A stretch of 64,000 nucleotides of DNA from Nannocystis sp. RBIL2 (GTDB taxonomy: Bacteria; Myxococcota_A; Polyangia; Nannocystales; Nannocystaceae). This document shows positions 52,553 through 61,873 of this stretch, piece by piece. The notes beneath the pieces are model-generated. The model saw only the letters and a program-made list of their open reading frames with translations. It ran no database searches and had not been told where the DNA came from. The number at the start of each line of letters is the position of its first letter. Within the stretch, counting starts at the first letter, position 1. The stretch is from positions 1,098,311 to 1,162,310 of the forward strand of contig NZ_JAPNJW010000001.1 in assembly GCF_026626745.1 (NCBI RefSeq). The letters run 5' to 3'. The translations under genes and the position numbers were made by a program.

Positions 52553-52920
52553 ACAAGCGCTGCAGACGGTCGGGCGCCTCGGACGTGGGATGCGGCGGAC
52601 TCTCCGAAGTCGCCGTCCGTGGCCCGTACGGTCCGGGACGTGCCGGGCTGCTCTTGCGAATCATCGAGACACGACCCCCGAACTCGCCCTTCCTCGCCCG
52701 TACGAACCCGACGGGCCGGGCCGACGATGCGAATCACTGGCGACACGGATGGCTCCCCGAGCGCGGCACCATCGCTCCGGTCGCTACAGCCCGCGCCCAC
52801 TTCGCCGTTTGGGGTGTCGTGCGCCCCATCGTGTCGCGATCCCCATTCCAGGCGCCACCTCGACCCGCCGGAGCTCGAGCGGCAGTACCGGTGAGCCTGC
52901 GGGCGCGGTACCCTCGCGGC
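52553..52920. other. Gene-free region before beta-lactamase-fold gene
   Basis: About 370 bp. No gene, RNA or clear promoter recognised. Confidence 0.35.
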
Positions 52921-54942
52921 ATGCGTGCCACCGTCGCCCTCGCGCTCCTCCTCGCCGCCTGCGGCCCATCCACCGCCGAGGCCCCGGCGCCGGCAGCCAC
53001 CGCGAGGACCCCGACGCCGAAGCCCGCCGCTGAACCCGCGCCGACCCCCGCGGCGGCGCCCGAACGCCTGGCCGCTGACGCGCCGCGCACGACGGTCACC
53101 GGCAACACCTTCATCGCGCCCGCAGGCTGGACCCTGTCCGTGCGCGGCTCGGCGACCGTGCTCACGGCCCCAGAGGACGGCAGCCACGTCGCCCTGGTCG
53201 ACGTCGCGGCCGGCGACGCCGACATCGCAGTCGCCGCCGCGCTGGCCGCCTACGACCCGGCGCTGCACCTGCCGCTCAAGGCCCGCGTCGTCGCGCCCGA
53301 CCTCGACGGCTGGACCGAGCGCCACGTGTTCACCTACCAGACGTCGCCGAACACCCGCCGCGACCTGATCGCGGAGGCGCGCCGCGGCGGCCAGGGCTGG
53401 ACGGTGATCGTCCATGACCTCGCGTGGGAGGTGCTCGACAAGCGGCGGTCGGAGACCGGGCGGCTCGTCGGCCGCCTGCTGCCGCGCGGCCAGGAGCGCG
53501 AGTCGTTCGCGGGCCAGCCGGCGCGCCCGCTCGATCCCGCGGCGATCGCCGAGCTGCGCGGCTTCGTCGAGCGCGCCCGCGAGGTCACCGGCGTGCCCGG
53601 CGTCGCGTTCGGCCTGATCGAGCGCGGCGAGGTCGTGTTCGCCGGCGGCGTCGGCGTGCGCGAGCTCGGCAAGCCGGCGACGGTCGACGCCGACACGCGC
53701 TTCATGATCGCCTCGAACACCAAGCAGCTGACGACGCTGATGCTGGCCAAGCTGGTCGACGCGGGCAAGCTCGGCTGGGACACGCCCGCGACCGCGCTGC
53801 TGCCGACGTTCGCGCTCGGCGACGCGGAGACGACGCGCAAGGTGCAGCTCCAGCACCTGATCTGCGCCTGCACGGGGATGCCCCGCCAGGACCTCGAGTG
53901 GCTGTTCGAGACCGCGACGCCGGAGCGCGCAGTGGCAGCGCTGGCGACGATGCAGCCGACCAGCGAGTTCGGCGAGCTGTACCAGTACTCGAACCCGATG
54001 GCCGCCGCGGCCGGGTTCCTCGGCGGCCACTTCCAGTTCCCCGAGCTGGAGCTCGGCGCCGCCTACGACCGCGCGATGCAGACTCTGGTGTTCGACCCAC
54101 TCGACATGCGCGCGACCACCTTCGACCCCGCGAAGGCGAAGCGCGGCCCGCTCGCCCGCGAGCACGCGCGCGACCTCGACGGAGAGCAGCAGCTCGCGCT
54201 GCCCCAGCTCAACCACACCGTGATCCCGCTGCGCCCGACCGGCGGCGCGTGGAGCACCGTGAACGACCTGCTGAAGCTCGTGAAGATGGAGCTCGCCGAG
54301 GGCAAGCTGCCGGGCGGCGCGACGTACATCGACAAGAGCGCGCTGCTGGCCCGCCGCGCGCCGCAGGTCCGCGTCGACATCGACCAGTCCTACGGCATGG
54401 GCCTGATCGCCGCCGACGACCACGGCGTCCAGCTCGTGCACCACGGCGGCAGCCTGTTCGGCTTCTACAGCGACGTCACGTGGCTGCCCGAGCACCAGGT
54501 GGGCGCGGTGATCCTGACCAACGGCGAACCCGGCTGGCTGATCGTGTCCGCGTTCCGGCGCAAGCTGCTCGAGCAGCTGTTCGCCGGCCGCCCCGAGGCG
54601 GAGGCCGGGCTCGCGGTGGAGACGCAGCAGTACCTCGGAGAACTGGCGGCCGAACGCAAGTCGCTCACCCTGCCCGCAGATCCGGCCGCGGCCGCCGAGC
54701 TGGCCCCCCGCTACCACAACGCCGCGATCGGCAAGATCGCCGTCACCACCGGCGCGCGCACCACGTTCGACTTCGGCGAGTTCGCCGGCGAGGTCGGCTC
54801 GCGCAAGTACCCGGACGGCGCGCAGGCCTTCGTCCTCGCCCTCCCCGGCTTCATCGGCGCCGAGTTCGTGGTCGGCCCGGAGCGCACGCTGATCCTGCGC
54901 GACGCCCAGCACGAGTACACGTTCACGCCGGCCGAGCGGTGA
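52921..54942 (+). CDS. Class C beta-lactamase-fold serine hydrolase lipoprotein
   Basis: About 673 aa. The lipoprotein signal MRATVALALLLAAC is followed by a Pro/Ala-rich tether and a ~130-residue N-terminal domain (TFIAPAGWTLSVRG). The hydrolase then shows FMIASNTKQLT with the SxxK nucleophile, YQYSNP as the YxN motif, and QLVHHGGSLFGF as the HxGG/KTG equivalent. A C-terminal beta domain closes it. Such proteins are mostly esterases or peptidases acting on D-amino peptides; resistance to beta-lactams is not implied. ATG 52921. Repeat array just downstream. Confidence 0.85.
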   Translation: MRATVALALLLAACGPSTAEAPAPAATARTPTPKPAAEPAPTPAAAPERLAADAPRTTVTGNTFIAPAGWTLSVRGSATVLTAPEDGSHVALVDVAAGDADIAVAAALAAYDPALHLPLKARVVAPDLDGWTERHVFTYQTSPNTRRDLIAEARRGGQGWTVIVHDLAWEVLDKRRSETGRLVGRLLPRGQERESFAGQPARPLDPAAIAELRGFVERAREVTGVPGVAFGLIERGEVVFAGGVGVRELGKPATVDADTRFMIASNTKQLTTLMLAKLVDAGKLGWDTPATALLPTFALGDAETTRKVQLQHLICACTGMPRQDLEWLFETATPERAVAALATMQPTSEFGELYQYSNPMAAAAGFLGGHFQFPELELGAAYDRAMQTLVFDPLDMRATTFDPAKAKRGPLAREHARDLDGEQQLALPQLNHTVIPLRPTGGAWSTVNDLLKLVKMELAEGKLPGGATYIDKSALLARRAPQVRVDIDQSYGMGLIAADDHGVQLVHHGGSLFGFYSDVTWLPEHQVGAVILTNGEPGWLIVSAFRRKLLEQLFAGRPEAEAGLAVETQQYLGELAAERKSLTLPADPAAAAELAPRYHNAAIGKIAVTTGARTTFDFGEFAGEVGSRKYPDGAQAFVLALPGFIGAEFVVGPERTLILRDAQHEYTFTPAER

Positions 54943-54953
54943 CGGCTCTCATG

Positions 54954-55003
54954 AGCATGTCGCTTCGGGCATGTCTTCAGGGGCATGTCCGTAGGGACAT
55001 GAG
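54954..55003. repeat. Four-core array between convergent genes
   Basis: AGCATGTC (54954), GGCATGTC (54968), GGCATGTC (54982) and GACATGAG (54996), 14-bp steps, between the hydrolase stop and the receiver-nuclease stop. Confidence 0.8.
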
Positions 55004-55033
55004 ACCGACTGCGCCCCTCCGGCACGCGCGCCG

Positions 55034-55960
55034 CTACTTCGCATCCGCTGCGGTCGTCACCTGGCCGTGCAGGTCCTTGAGAAACTGCACACGATCGCTC
55101 GCGCCGATCCACCGCTCCAGATGCTCTCGATCGACCGGCAGCACCAGGTCGTGGCTCTCGCTCGAGACGAGCGTCGCCATCGCTCGGAAGGGCTGGGTGA
55201 AACCGTTCAACGCGACGAAGACGCCCAGCCGGCAGCGCTTGTGCTTACGGTTCATCTTTCCTCGCAGCGAGTCGAACTCGTGGCGCGGCACGGGTGAGCT
55301 CCAGTGCTTGCACTCGACCAGGAGGTACTGGCCCTCGTCGCGCCAAAATGGATCGCTCGACTCGATGCGAACGACGAGGTCGATCTCCTCGATGTCGTTG
55401 CGGCGGTTGCGACTGAAGACGACGAAGCCCGGCATCGTGCGGAAGAGCGTGTCGAGCACCTCCTCGAGGAGCGCACCCTTGCGGTTCTTGTCGGTCTCGC
55501 GCAAGCAAGCGTTCCACGTGTCGCGCAGCTGTCGGTCGAGCTCGCCGCGCTGAAGTGCGGCCGCGTCGCGGGCACGGACGCTCTCCCACGCGCTACGCAG
55601 CTTGATCCGCAGCAGCGCATCGAGCACCGCGTTCTTCTCCAGATAATCGTAGGCACCGAGCTCGAAGGCCCGCTCGACGGCCCGGCTGTCAGCGTAACCA
55701 GTGACCACGATCGCCTTGGCCCCGGGCGAGCGCCGGGACACCTCTTCGAGGAGATCGAGCCCGCTGTCAGGCCCGTCCGCGCCGCGCAGTCGCTGATCGA
55801 GGAGCACCGCGGTCCAGTCGCCCGCATCCAGCTTCCCCAGCGCCTCGTCGCGCGAGGCAGCGCTCTCGGCCGAGTAGCCCTCCTCCTTGAGGATGCCGAG
55901 GTAGATCTGCACGAAGCTCGGATCGTCGTCGACGATCAGGATCTTGGGGCTCAGCGTCAT
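55034..55960 (-). CDS. Response regulator fused to PD-(D/E)XK (Mrr-like) nuclease
   Basis: 308 aa. Residues 1-125 are a receiver: acidic D11-D13, phospho-acceptor D55 in VLLDQRLRG, T87 in VVTGYA and K109 in YLEKN. A helical linker follows. Residues ~155-290 show a restriction-endonuclease-like core: helix EEVLDTLF, FSRNRRNDIEEIDLVV with D194, LLVECKHW with E216 and K218, then LGVFVALNGF. D-x21-E-x-K is the PD-(D/E)XK active site. The output domain is thus a probable DNase or RNase rather than a DNA-binding domain. The start overlaps the kinase stop by 4 bp, so the pair is translated together. Predicted role: phosphorylation-gated nucleic-acid cleavage, possibly defence (inference). Confidence 0.85.
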   Translation of the reverse strand: MTLSPKILIVDDDPSFVQIYLGILKEEGYSAESAASRDEALGKLDAGDWTAVLLDQRLRGADGPDSGLDLLEEVSRRSPGAKAIVVTGYADSRAVERAFELGAYDYLEKNAVLDALLRIKLRSAWESVRARDAAALQRGELDRQLRDTWNACLRETDKNRKGALLEEVLDTLFRTMPGFVVFSRNRRNDIEEIDLVVRIESSDPFWRDEGQYLLVECKHWSSPVPRHEFDSLRGKMNRKHKRCRLGVFVALNGFTQPFRAMATLVSSESHDLVLPVDREHLERWIGASDRVQFLKDLHGQVTTAADAK

Positions 55961-57543
55961 GTGATTCCTTCGAGCGGGATCGGCAAGCGCAGGACGAACC
56001 GCGCGCCGCCTCGAGCACTGGGCTCGTAATGGATCGACCCACGCAGCTCATCCTCAACGACTTCACGGACCAGCGCGAGGCCGTGTCCGCTGCCACCAGG
56101 ACGGAAAGAAACACCGTCGGAGAAGATTGCGGAGCGCTGCTCGGCCGGTACCCCCGGTCCGTCATCCTCGACGAGCACGATGAGACGAGCGCCCGTCTCT
56201 GTCGCTAACTCTGCGCGGACGAAGATCCGGACCTCCACGCCGCCGACCTGACAGGCGTTGCGGAGAAGATTCAAGATGGCCAGGACGAACCGCTCCCGCC
56301 GTCCTCGGAGATAGACCCGCTCGATCCCGTCCGCAACGGACACCTCCACGGCATGGCGAAGGTCTTTTTGGACGCCCACGATGGCGTCGCGCACCGCCGC
56401 TTCGACGGCGAACAGCTCGTCGCGACTGACGCTCTGGCCCATCGCGCGCGCAGTCTCCGTGGCGAACCTCAACGCCCGCTCGAGCCCGCCGGCGATATCG
56501 TCGAGGGCGTTCGTATTCGCCGTCACGAAGGCCTCGCCGCTGCCTTGCCGCCGCAGCAGCTTCAACGTCAGTTGCACAGGCACGAGGATGTTGCGCAGCT
56601 CGTGCGCGACCATTCGTGTGTGCCGCCCGAGCTCCGCCGCCTCCGAGATGACAGGCGGACGCCCGTGCAGAACCTCATGAGCTTCATCGGCGAGGGTCGC
56701 GCGTGCGAGCGAGCGCAGCGCCTCGCCGGACGGCTGCTCCAGTTCGCCGAACAGCTCGACGCCGAGCGGCGTCGCTCCGTAGCGGATGAAGTGTCGATCC
56801 TTGATCTCGCTGCGGACCAGCCCTGAGGCCTCGAAACGCGCATAGTCGAAGTCCCAGGGCCACGAGGGATGCCCGTCGTGGACCTGTTCTGACTCGTTGG
56901 AGCTGGCCAACGCCTTCGCGCGCCTCTCATCGATACACCACGGATCTCCGGCATGCATCGCGGAGGACACCTCCAGCGCGAGTAGCCAGCGCATCACATC
57001 ACGCCCTCGCAAGTCCAGGAAGATGAGCCCGGCCGGGCAAAGTTTTGTCTCCCCGTGGCTCGTCCGCGTGAGACGGAGCGCCTCGGAGTAACCGCGCAGG
57101 GACAACGCGTAAAGCGCCTTCGCCTCAGCACGCGCAACCTCCGTCGCCTGATCCGCGCAGGCCTCGATCCGTCGCCCGCGGACCAGTGTCGGCCACGGTT
57201 CTACCTCCCCGATGACCCCCGCCCAGGCGAGCTGCCTCCTCACCGCATAGTCGATGATCGCTTCGTCTTCATCGGACTTTCCCGAAAAGAGGGACGCCGC
57301 GTTCAGCTCGGCGAGGAGACCTTCTACAAGCCGTCGCGTGAACGATGGGTCCCACTCGTCCAACATAGACAGGAAGCTGTTCTGTTCCGTCCGCTCGGCG
57401 GGAAGCTCACGCTCGGCGACTTCAAAAATCTCCAACATTCGCGCTTCACGGCGGACGTCGTCGAGCCACGTCGGAAAGCGTCGGCTCGACAACAAACCCC
57501 GTCGAGCCAGCTCGAGGTGCCTGCGGAGCGCTTCGACGAACAC
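55957..57543 (-). CDS. Sensor histidine kinase partner of the receiver-nuclease
   Basis: 528 aa, no membrane helix. The first ~300 residues are a helical domain I do not recognise (SMLDEWDPSFTRRLVEGLL, LSLRGYSEALRLTRTS, DRHFIRYGATPLGVELFG). They are followed by a dimerisation/His box (RMVAHELRNILVPVQL) and an ATPase domain (N box ILNLLRNACQVGG, VEDDGPGVPAEQR, GGSGHGLALVREVV). The C-terminus overlaps the nuclease gene as ATGA-type coupling. The novel N-domain is presumably the sensor. Third-position base use looks more mixed than in neighbours, which hints at transfer; this is an impression by eye. GTG 57543. Confidence 0.85.
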   Translation of the reverse strand: MFVEALRRHLELARRGLLSSRRFPTWLDDVRREARMLEIFEVAERELPAERTEQNSFLSMLDEWDPSFTRRLVEGLLAELNAASLFSGKSDEDEAIIDYAVRRQLAWAGVIGEVEPWPTLVRGRRIEACADQATEVARAEAKALYALSLRGYSEALRLTRTSHGETKLCPAGLIFLDLRGRDVMRWLLALEVSSAMHAGDPWCIDERRAKALASSNESEQVHDGHPSWPWDFDYARFEASGLVRSEIKDRHFIRYGATPLGVELFGELEQPSGEALRSLARATLADEAHEVLHGRPPVISEAAELGRHTRMVAHELRNILVPVQLTLKLLRRQGSGEAFVTANTNALDDIAGGLERALRFATETARAMGQSVSRDELFAVEAAVRDAIVGVQKDLRHAVEVSVADGIERVYLRGRRERFVLAILNLLRNACQVGGVEVRIFVRAELATETGARLIVLVEDDGPGVPAEQRSAIFSDGVSFRPGGSGHGLALVREVVEDELRGSIHYEPSARGGARFVLRLPIPLEGIT

Positions 57544-57606
57544 TGCGCGAGCCTAGCGTCGATGCCGAGGACCAGCAACCGCGCCAGCGAGCTCAGCGCC
57601 GGCCCC

Positions 57607-58842
57607 TCACCCTTCGGTCGACTCTTCGCTCGCGCGCAGCAGCGGCGCCAGCTCGGCGGGCAGCACCGGGCGGGCCGCGGGGCTCCTGCGGCTGAACACC
57701 AGCTGCTCGGCCTGCGCGCGCTCGTGGCGGTAGCCGAACAGGTGGAATACTTCTTTCACTGCGATGCGGGCGATCGCCGGATCGGCGATGAAGTGGTCGG
57801 CGCGGTTCGGGTCGCGCGACACCCCGGGCAGGTACGGCACCAGCACGTCGAGCCGCAGCGTCCGCAGCGCCGCCGACAGGCGCAGGGCGTTGCGCGTCAC
57901 CGGGCGGGCGATGAAGAAGCCGTCGTCGCCCTGGCCCTGGTAGCGCGGCAGCATCATGAGGCCGGTCTCGGGCACGCGCACCGGGCCGCGGCGGTCGTCG
58001 GCGACGACTTGGCCGCGCTCGACGATCTGGAAGTTGACGAAGCCCGGCGCCATCACGAACGGCTCGTCTTCGGGGCGCACGACGTGGCGGTGGCGGATCT
58101 CGCAGACCGCCGGCATGCCGGCGTTGACGACCGCGAGGCGGGCGCGGTGGGCCGCGAGGTCGGGCACGTGGCGCGGCTCGAGGGAGCCGGCGGCGACCAG
58201 CATCAGCAGCAGCGCCGACTCGTGGAAGTCGATCGTGCGCGGGTCGTCGTGCTGCCCGCCCTCGACCGCCACGCCGACGTGGCCGAGGTCGCACAGGTAG
58301 CCGAGCATCGAGCCCTCGATGACCTCCTCGAGCCCGAGCACCACCGGGATCGGCAGCGCCAGCGCCAGCGGCCGGTTGCGCAGCACGTCGGCCATGCACG
58401 AGAACGGGGTCGACAAGCTCGACGTGCTGTGGAGGTCGATGAAGCTGACCGGCCCCTGGCGCAGCAGCGGCAGGAACACCGCCAGCAGCTCGCGGGTCTC
58501 CTGGTCCTCGGCCGTCTCGACGGTGCCCTGGGCGATCCGGGCGATGTTCGCGGGGGTCCAGCGGCGGTTGAGGTCGCGGTCGACGAAGCGCCGACCCTCC
58601 ACCAGCGCGCGCCGGTTGCCGGTCACGCCGAGGATCCGGCCGCGCAGCGGCACGTCGTCCGCGCGCAGGCGGGCGAGCACGCGCGAGATGGCCGAAAGGC
58701 CAGCCGGCTCGTTGCCGTGGAGGGCTCCGATGCACACCACAGTGGGCCCGGGGCGCCCGGTGTCGTAGCGCCCGAGCACGCGTGGGCGCGCGCCCGGGCC
58801 CTCGGCCGGCGGAGACGGCGGCGCGCTACTGCTGAGAGTCAC
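57607..58842 (-). CDS. Succinylglutamate desuccinylase/aspartoacylase-like zinc hydrolase
   Basis: About 411 aa. M14-type zinc sites: GALHGNEPAG (His and Glu ligands), DLNRRW (substrate binding), FIDLHSTSS (third ligand His) and VGVAVEGGQHDD with the catalytic Glu region. Relatives remove an acyl group from amino acids (AstE, aspartoacylase). GTG 58842 overlaps the end of the upstream GCS2-CBS gene by 17 bp, so the two are likely coupled, a ligase-like and an amidohydrolase-like protein together. Substrate unknown. Confidence 0.85.
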   Translation of the reverse strand: MTLSSSAPPSPPAEGPGARPRVLGRYDTGRPGPTVVCIGALHGNEPAGLSAISRVLARLRADDVPLRGRILGVTGNRRALVEGRRFVDRDLNRRWTPANIARIAQGTVETAEDQETRELLAVFLPLLRQGPVSFIDLHSTSSLSTPFSCMADVLRNRPLALALPIPVVLGLEEVIEGSMLGYLCDLGHVGVAVEGGQHDDPRTIDFHESALLLMLVAAGSLEPRHVPDLAAHRARLAVVNAGMPAVCEIRHRHVVRPEDEPFVMAPGFVNFQIVERGQVVADDRRGPVRVPETGLMMLPRYQGQGDDGFFIARPVTRNALRLSAALRTLRLDVLVPYLPGVSRDPNRADHFIADPAIARIAVKEVFHLFGYRHERAQAEQLVFSRRSPAARPVLPAELAPLLRASEESTEG

Positions 58843-60742
58843 GCAGGTAGCTCTCGAGCAGCTTGGCCGACACGTCGATCAGGTCGCGCTCGGTGATCAC
58901 GCCGACCAGCTTGTCGCCCTCGATCACCGGCAGGCACGAGATGCCGCGCTCGCGCATCAGCTTCATCACCTCGAGCGTCGGCATCTCCGGGCCGATCGTC
59001 AGCGGGTTCTTGACCATCAGCTGCGCGACCGTGGCGTTGTCCTGGGCCCCGCGGGCGCCGCGGGCGACCATGCGGATCAGCGCCCGGTGCGACAGCAGGC
59101 CGACCAGCCGGCCCTCCTCGTCCTCGACGAGGATGTGCCGGATCTTCTTCCAGTCCATGATGTTGGCCGCGAGGTCGATGATGTCGCTCGGCTGGACCGT
59201 GAAGATGTCGGTCGACATGAACTGGCCGGCCGTCTGGTACGAGTCGCGCCAGGTCTTCGGCTCGCCCTCGAGCCGCACGGTCTCCCACGTGTGGACCGGC
59301 GCGCCGCTCTTCTGGTTGGTGAGCATCGCCGACGACAGCGTGCGGTAGCGGACGTCCGAGGTGCCCTGCTCGCCCATCGCGTGCAGCGAGTTGAGCATCC
59401 ACTGCGAGCCGGTGGTGCCCTTGCGGACGCGCTCCTCGATGGTGCCGAGGTAGCGGTCGATGTCGCTGCCGTCGACCTTGACGTGCTGCAGGCCCCAGCG
59501 GGCCGTCGGCAGCAGCTCGTTCAGGATCAGCTCCTGCGCCGACATCGTCCGCCCCTTCCACACCTGCTGGGCCTTGAGGCCGTCGCGCGCGGCGTTGAAG
59601 AAGTTGCTCTTGGCGTCCTCGAAGGACATGTCCTTGAAGACAGGCCGCTCGTCCTCGGCCAGCGCGGCCATCATGCCGAAGAAGAACGCCGCGTTGGCGA
59701 CCTCGTCGAGGACAGTCGGGCCCGACGGCAGCACGCGGTTCTCGATGCGCAGGTGGGCCTTGTCGCCGCTCAGGCCGTAGCAGGCGCGGTTCCAGCGGTA
59801 CACCGTGCCGTTGTGCAGGCGCAGCGCGCCGAACTGCGGGATCCCGCCGCGCTCGATCACCTGCATCGGGTCCTCGTCGATCGCGTTGGCGATCAGGATC
59901 CGGAAGCGGGCGATGTCCTCGCGGAAGATCTCGAGCACGCTCTGCTGGATCCACCCGTCGCCGAAGTGGACGCGCGGGCGCGCGGCGCGGTCGACCCGGA
60001 TCTGCGAGCGCGTGTCGACCGAGCGCTCGAACAGGGCGATGCGCGTCTCGTGCCACAGGCGGTGCTTGAGCAGCACCGGCGAGTTGACGGCCGCGGCCAG
60101 CAGCGGCCCGGTGACCGCCTGGGCGAGGTTGTAGAACTTGGCGAACTCGCGCGGGCTGACCTGGAAGTGGACCTGGAAGCTCGTGTTGCACGACTCGAGC
60201 ATCACGTTGTCGTGCGTCGTCTCGAGCTCCTCGATGCCGCGGATCAGCACGTGGAAGTCGTCGCCGCGGAGCCGCCGCAGGGTGCGGTTGAGCTCGAGGT
60301 AGCGCGGCTTGGGCGTCATGTTGTCGAGCCCGAGGTCGGCCTTGCGCAGCGTCGGCAGGATGCCGGTCAGCAGGATGTCGGCCCCGCAGTGGCGCGCGGC
60401 GTCGCGGGCGACCCCGACGACCTCGTTGAGCTCGTCCTCCATGCGGCGCAGGCAGGCGGCGTTGAACACCTGCGGCGACAGGTTGGCCTCGAGGTTGAAG
60501 CGCGCGAGCTCGGTGGTGAGGCGCGGATCCTGGGCCCGCTCGAGCACCTCCATCACGACGGAGGCGGGGCGCAGGCTGCGGTCGACGAGGAACATCTCTT
60601 GCTCGGCGCCGACCCGACGCACGCCGGTCTCGAAGCGATCGGTCTCGAGCAGCATCTCGAGCGCGACCACGTCGTCGAGGAGCTTCTTCATGAAATTGCG
60701 CAGCTGGTCGTCGTCGGACGTGGAGATGTTTTGTTCACCCAT
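58826..60742 (-). CDS. GCS2-like carboxylate-amine ligase fused to two CBS domains
   Basis: About 638 aa. The N-terminal ~480 residues resemble the glutamate-cysteine ligase GCS2 family (VGAEQEMFLVD, ARFNLEANLSPQVF, GDKAHLRIENRVLPSGPT), an ATP-dependent ligase fold. The C-terminal ~130 residues form two CBS motifs (MSTDIFTVQPSDIIDLAANIM and LMVKNPLTIGPEMPTLEVM, then VIEGDKLVGVITERDLID), which usually sense adenine nucleotides. This fits an energy-regulated ligase. A palindromic pair (59625-59646) codes for VFKDMSFED in frame. ATG 60742 was chosen over the longer frame to 60814. Translationally coupled to the AstE/AspA-like gene. Confidence 0.85.
   Translation of the reverse strand: MGEQNISTSDDDQLRNFMKKLLDDVVALEMLLETDRFETGVRRVGAEQEMFLVDRSLRPASVVMEVLERAQDPRLTTELARFNLEANLSPQVFNAACLRRMEDELNEVVGVARDAARHCGADILLTGILPTLRKADLGLDNMTPKPRYLELNRTLRRLRGDDFHVLIRGIEELETTHDNVMLESCNTSFQVHFQVSPREFAKFYNLAQAVTGPLLAAAVNSPVLLKHRLWHETRIALFERSVDTRSQIRVDRAARPRVHFGDGWIQQSVLEIFREDIARFRILIANAIDEDPMQVIERGGIPQFGALRLHNGTVYRWNRACYGLSGDKAHLRIENRVLPSGPTVLDEVANAAFFFGMMAALAEDERPVFKDMSFEDAKSNFFNAARDGLKAQQVWKGRTMSAQELILNELLPTARWGLQHVKVDGSDIDRYLGTIEERVRKGTTGSQWMLNSLHAMGEQGTSDVRYRTLSSAMLTNQKSGAPVHTWETVRLEGEPKTWRDSYQTAGQFMSTDIFTVQPSDIIDLAANIMDWKKIRHILVEDEEGRLVGLLSHRALIRMVARGARGAQDNATVAQLMVKNPLTIGPEMPTLEVMKLMRERGISCLPVIEGDKLVGVITERDLIDVSAKLLESYLRDSQQ
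59625..59646. repeat. In-frame palindromic pair in GCS2-CBS gene
   Basis: GACATGTC (59625) and GACAGGCC (59639), 14 bp apart, linker CTTGAA. Confidence 0.65.
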
Positions 60743-60853
60743 GGGCGTATCCGGGCGCAGGGTATCGCGGGTCGGATCGGCGGCCAACTTCGGATCGCGG
60801 GGACTCGCCGCCACACAGCGCGGAGCGCGCGCAGAACACTGTCACGCTGGCGA

Positions 60854-61708
60854 TCACGCCGACGTCACGAACGGACCGACGATCGCAGCCACCGCCGCGG
60901 CCTCGTCGAGGTGGACGTGGTGGCCTCCGGGCACCTCGGCGAGCACGGCGCCGGCGAGCAGGGCCAGCCGCTCCTGCAGCAGCGCCTCGTCGAACGCCAT
61001 GCCCGGGATGCCGCGCACGACCAGGGTCGGGCACGCCACTGCAGTGAAGAAAGACCGCACCTGCGCCTCCGTCAGGCGCTGACGCGAAGGCAGGCGCAGG
61101 CGGGGATCGGCCCGCCAGCGGACTCGGCCCTCGTGCACCTCCAGCCCGCGGTGCAGCAAGATCCGCGCCGAGTCGACGCGCATGCCGGTCGCGCTCGCCA
61201 GCCGCTGCGCGACGTGTTCGGCGTCGGGATAGCCGACGTGCTCTTCGCGCGCGCGGGCGGCCTGCTCCGCGTGCAGGGCCTCGCGCAGCTGCTTCGGCGC
61301 GGCCTCGTCGGGGTTGGTGAGCGGCCCGAGGCCCTCGAGCAGGACCAGCTTCGCGACCTGTTCGGGACATGTCCCAGCGAGCAGGGCCGCGACGCCGGCC
61401 CCGAGCGAGTGGCCGACCACGACGCAGCGCGACCAGCCGAGCGCCGAGATCGCCAGCGACGCGTCGGCGACGTAGTCGAGGAACACGTAGACACCGTCGG
61501 CGCGCCGCTCGGACAGGCCGTGCCCGGCGAGATCGAGGGCCACCAGATTGACGCCGGAAAGGCGTTCCGCGAGCCGCTCGAAGCTCGCCGCGTTGTCGAG
61601 CCAGCCGTGCATCGCCAGCACCGGAACACCGTCCTCGGGGCCGAAGCACAGCGCGGAGAGCCGCGCGCCGCCGATGTCGATGATCCGCTCGCCGCGTGGT
61701 GAAAGCAT
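60854..61708 (-). CDS. Alpha/beta hydrolase
   Basis: About 284 aa. VLAMHGWLDNAASF (oxyanion), LVALDLAGHGLSERR, nucleophile elbow VVVGHSLGAGVAALL, and a late VPGGHHVHLDE with the catalytic His. Cytoplasmic; resembles serine hydrolase-like/MEST-type enzymes, substrate unknown. AGTCPEQ just after the elbow helix is encoded by a palindromic array (61355-61388). ATG 61708 is preferred; a TTG at 61744 would extend it by 12 residues. Confidence 0.85.
   Translation of the reverse strand: MLSPRGERIIDIGGARLSALCFGPEDGVPVLAMHGWLDNAASFERLAERLSGVNLVALDLAGHGLSERRADGVYVFLDYVADASLAISALGWSRCVVVGHSLGAGVAALLAGTCPEQVAKLVLLEGLGPLTNPDEAAPKQLREALHAEQAARAREEHVGYPDAEHVAQRLASATGMRVDSARILLHRGLEVHEGRVRWRADPRLRLPSRQRLTEAQVRSFFTAVACPTLVVRGIPGMAFDEALLQERLALLAGAVLAEVPGGHHVHLDEAAAVAAIVGPFVTSA
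61355..61388. repeat. In-frame palindromic array in alpha/beta hydrolase gene
   Basis: Central core GACATGTC at 61366, with CGACCTGTTCGG before it (one base short of phase) and AGCAGGGC at 61380. Confidence 0.6.
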
Positions 61709-61779
61709 GCGCGGGACGATGTCCGAATTGACAGCTGAACGCAACTAAGCGCGCAGACAGCGAACGTCGGAGCGCGAGT

Positions 61780-61801
61780 GACCTGTCCCTCGGGACATCT
61801 G
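61780..61801. repeat. Palindromic pair upstream of TetR gene
   Basis: GACCTGTC (61780) and GACATCTG (61794), linker CCTCGG. Identical over 20 bases to the pair at 62566-62585 on the other side of the TetR gene. Confidence 0.7.
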
Positions 61802-61873
61802 AACTGCGGCTGCGAACGGATCTACGCAGGTTGACTCCGGCGGCGGCGTCCTTCAACGTGTTGCTCACTGGAG

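Noticed and set aside
52921..54942. Beta-lactamase resistance gene
   Set aside because: Size, lipoprotein tether and extra domains fit esterase/peptidase members of the fold; no resistance-specific feature.
55034..57543. Calling the kinase/receiver-nuclease pair a Detocs system
   Set aside because: Only two genes and no separate buffer receiver; similarity is of concept, so it is kept as a hypothesis only.
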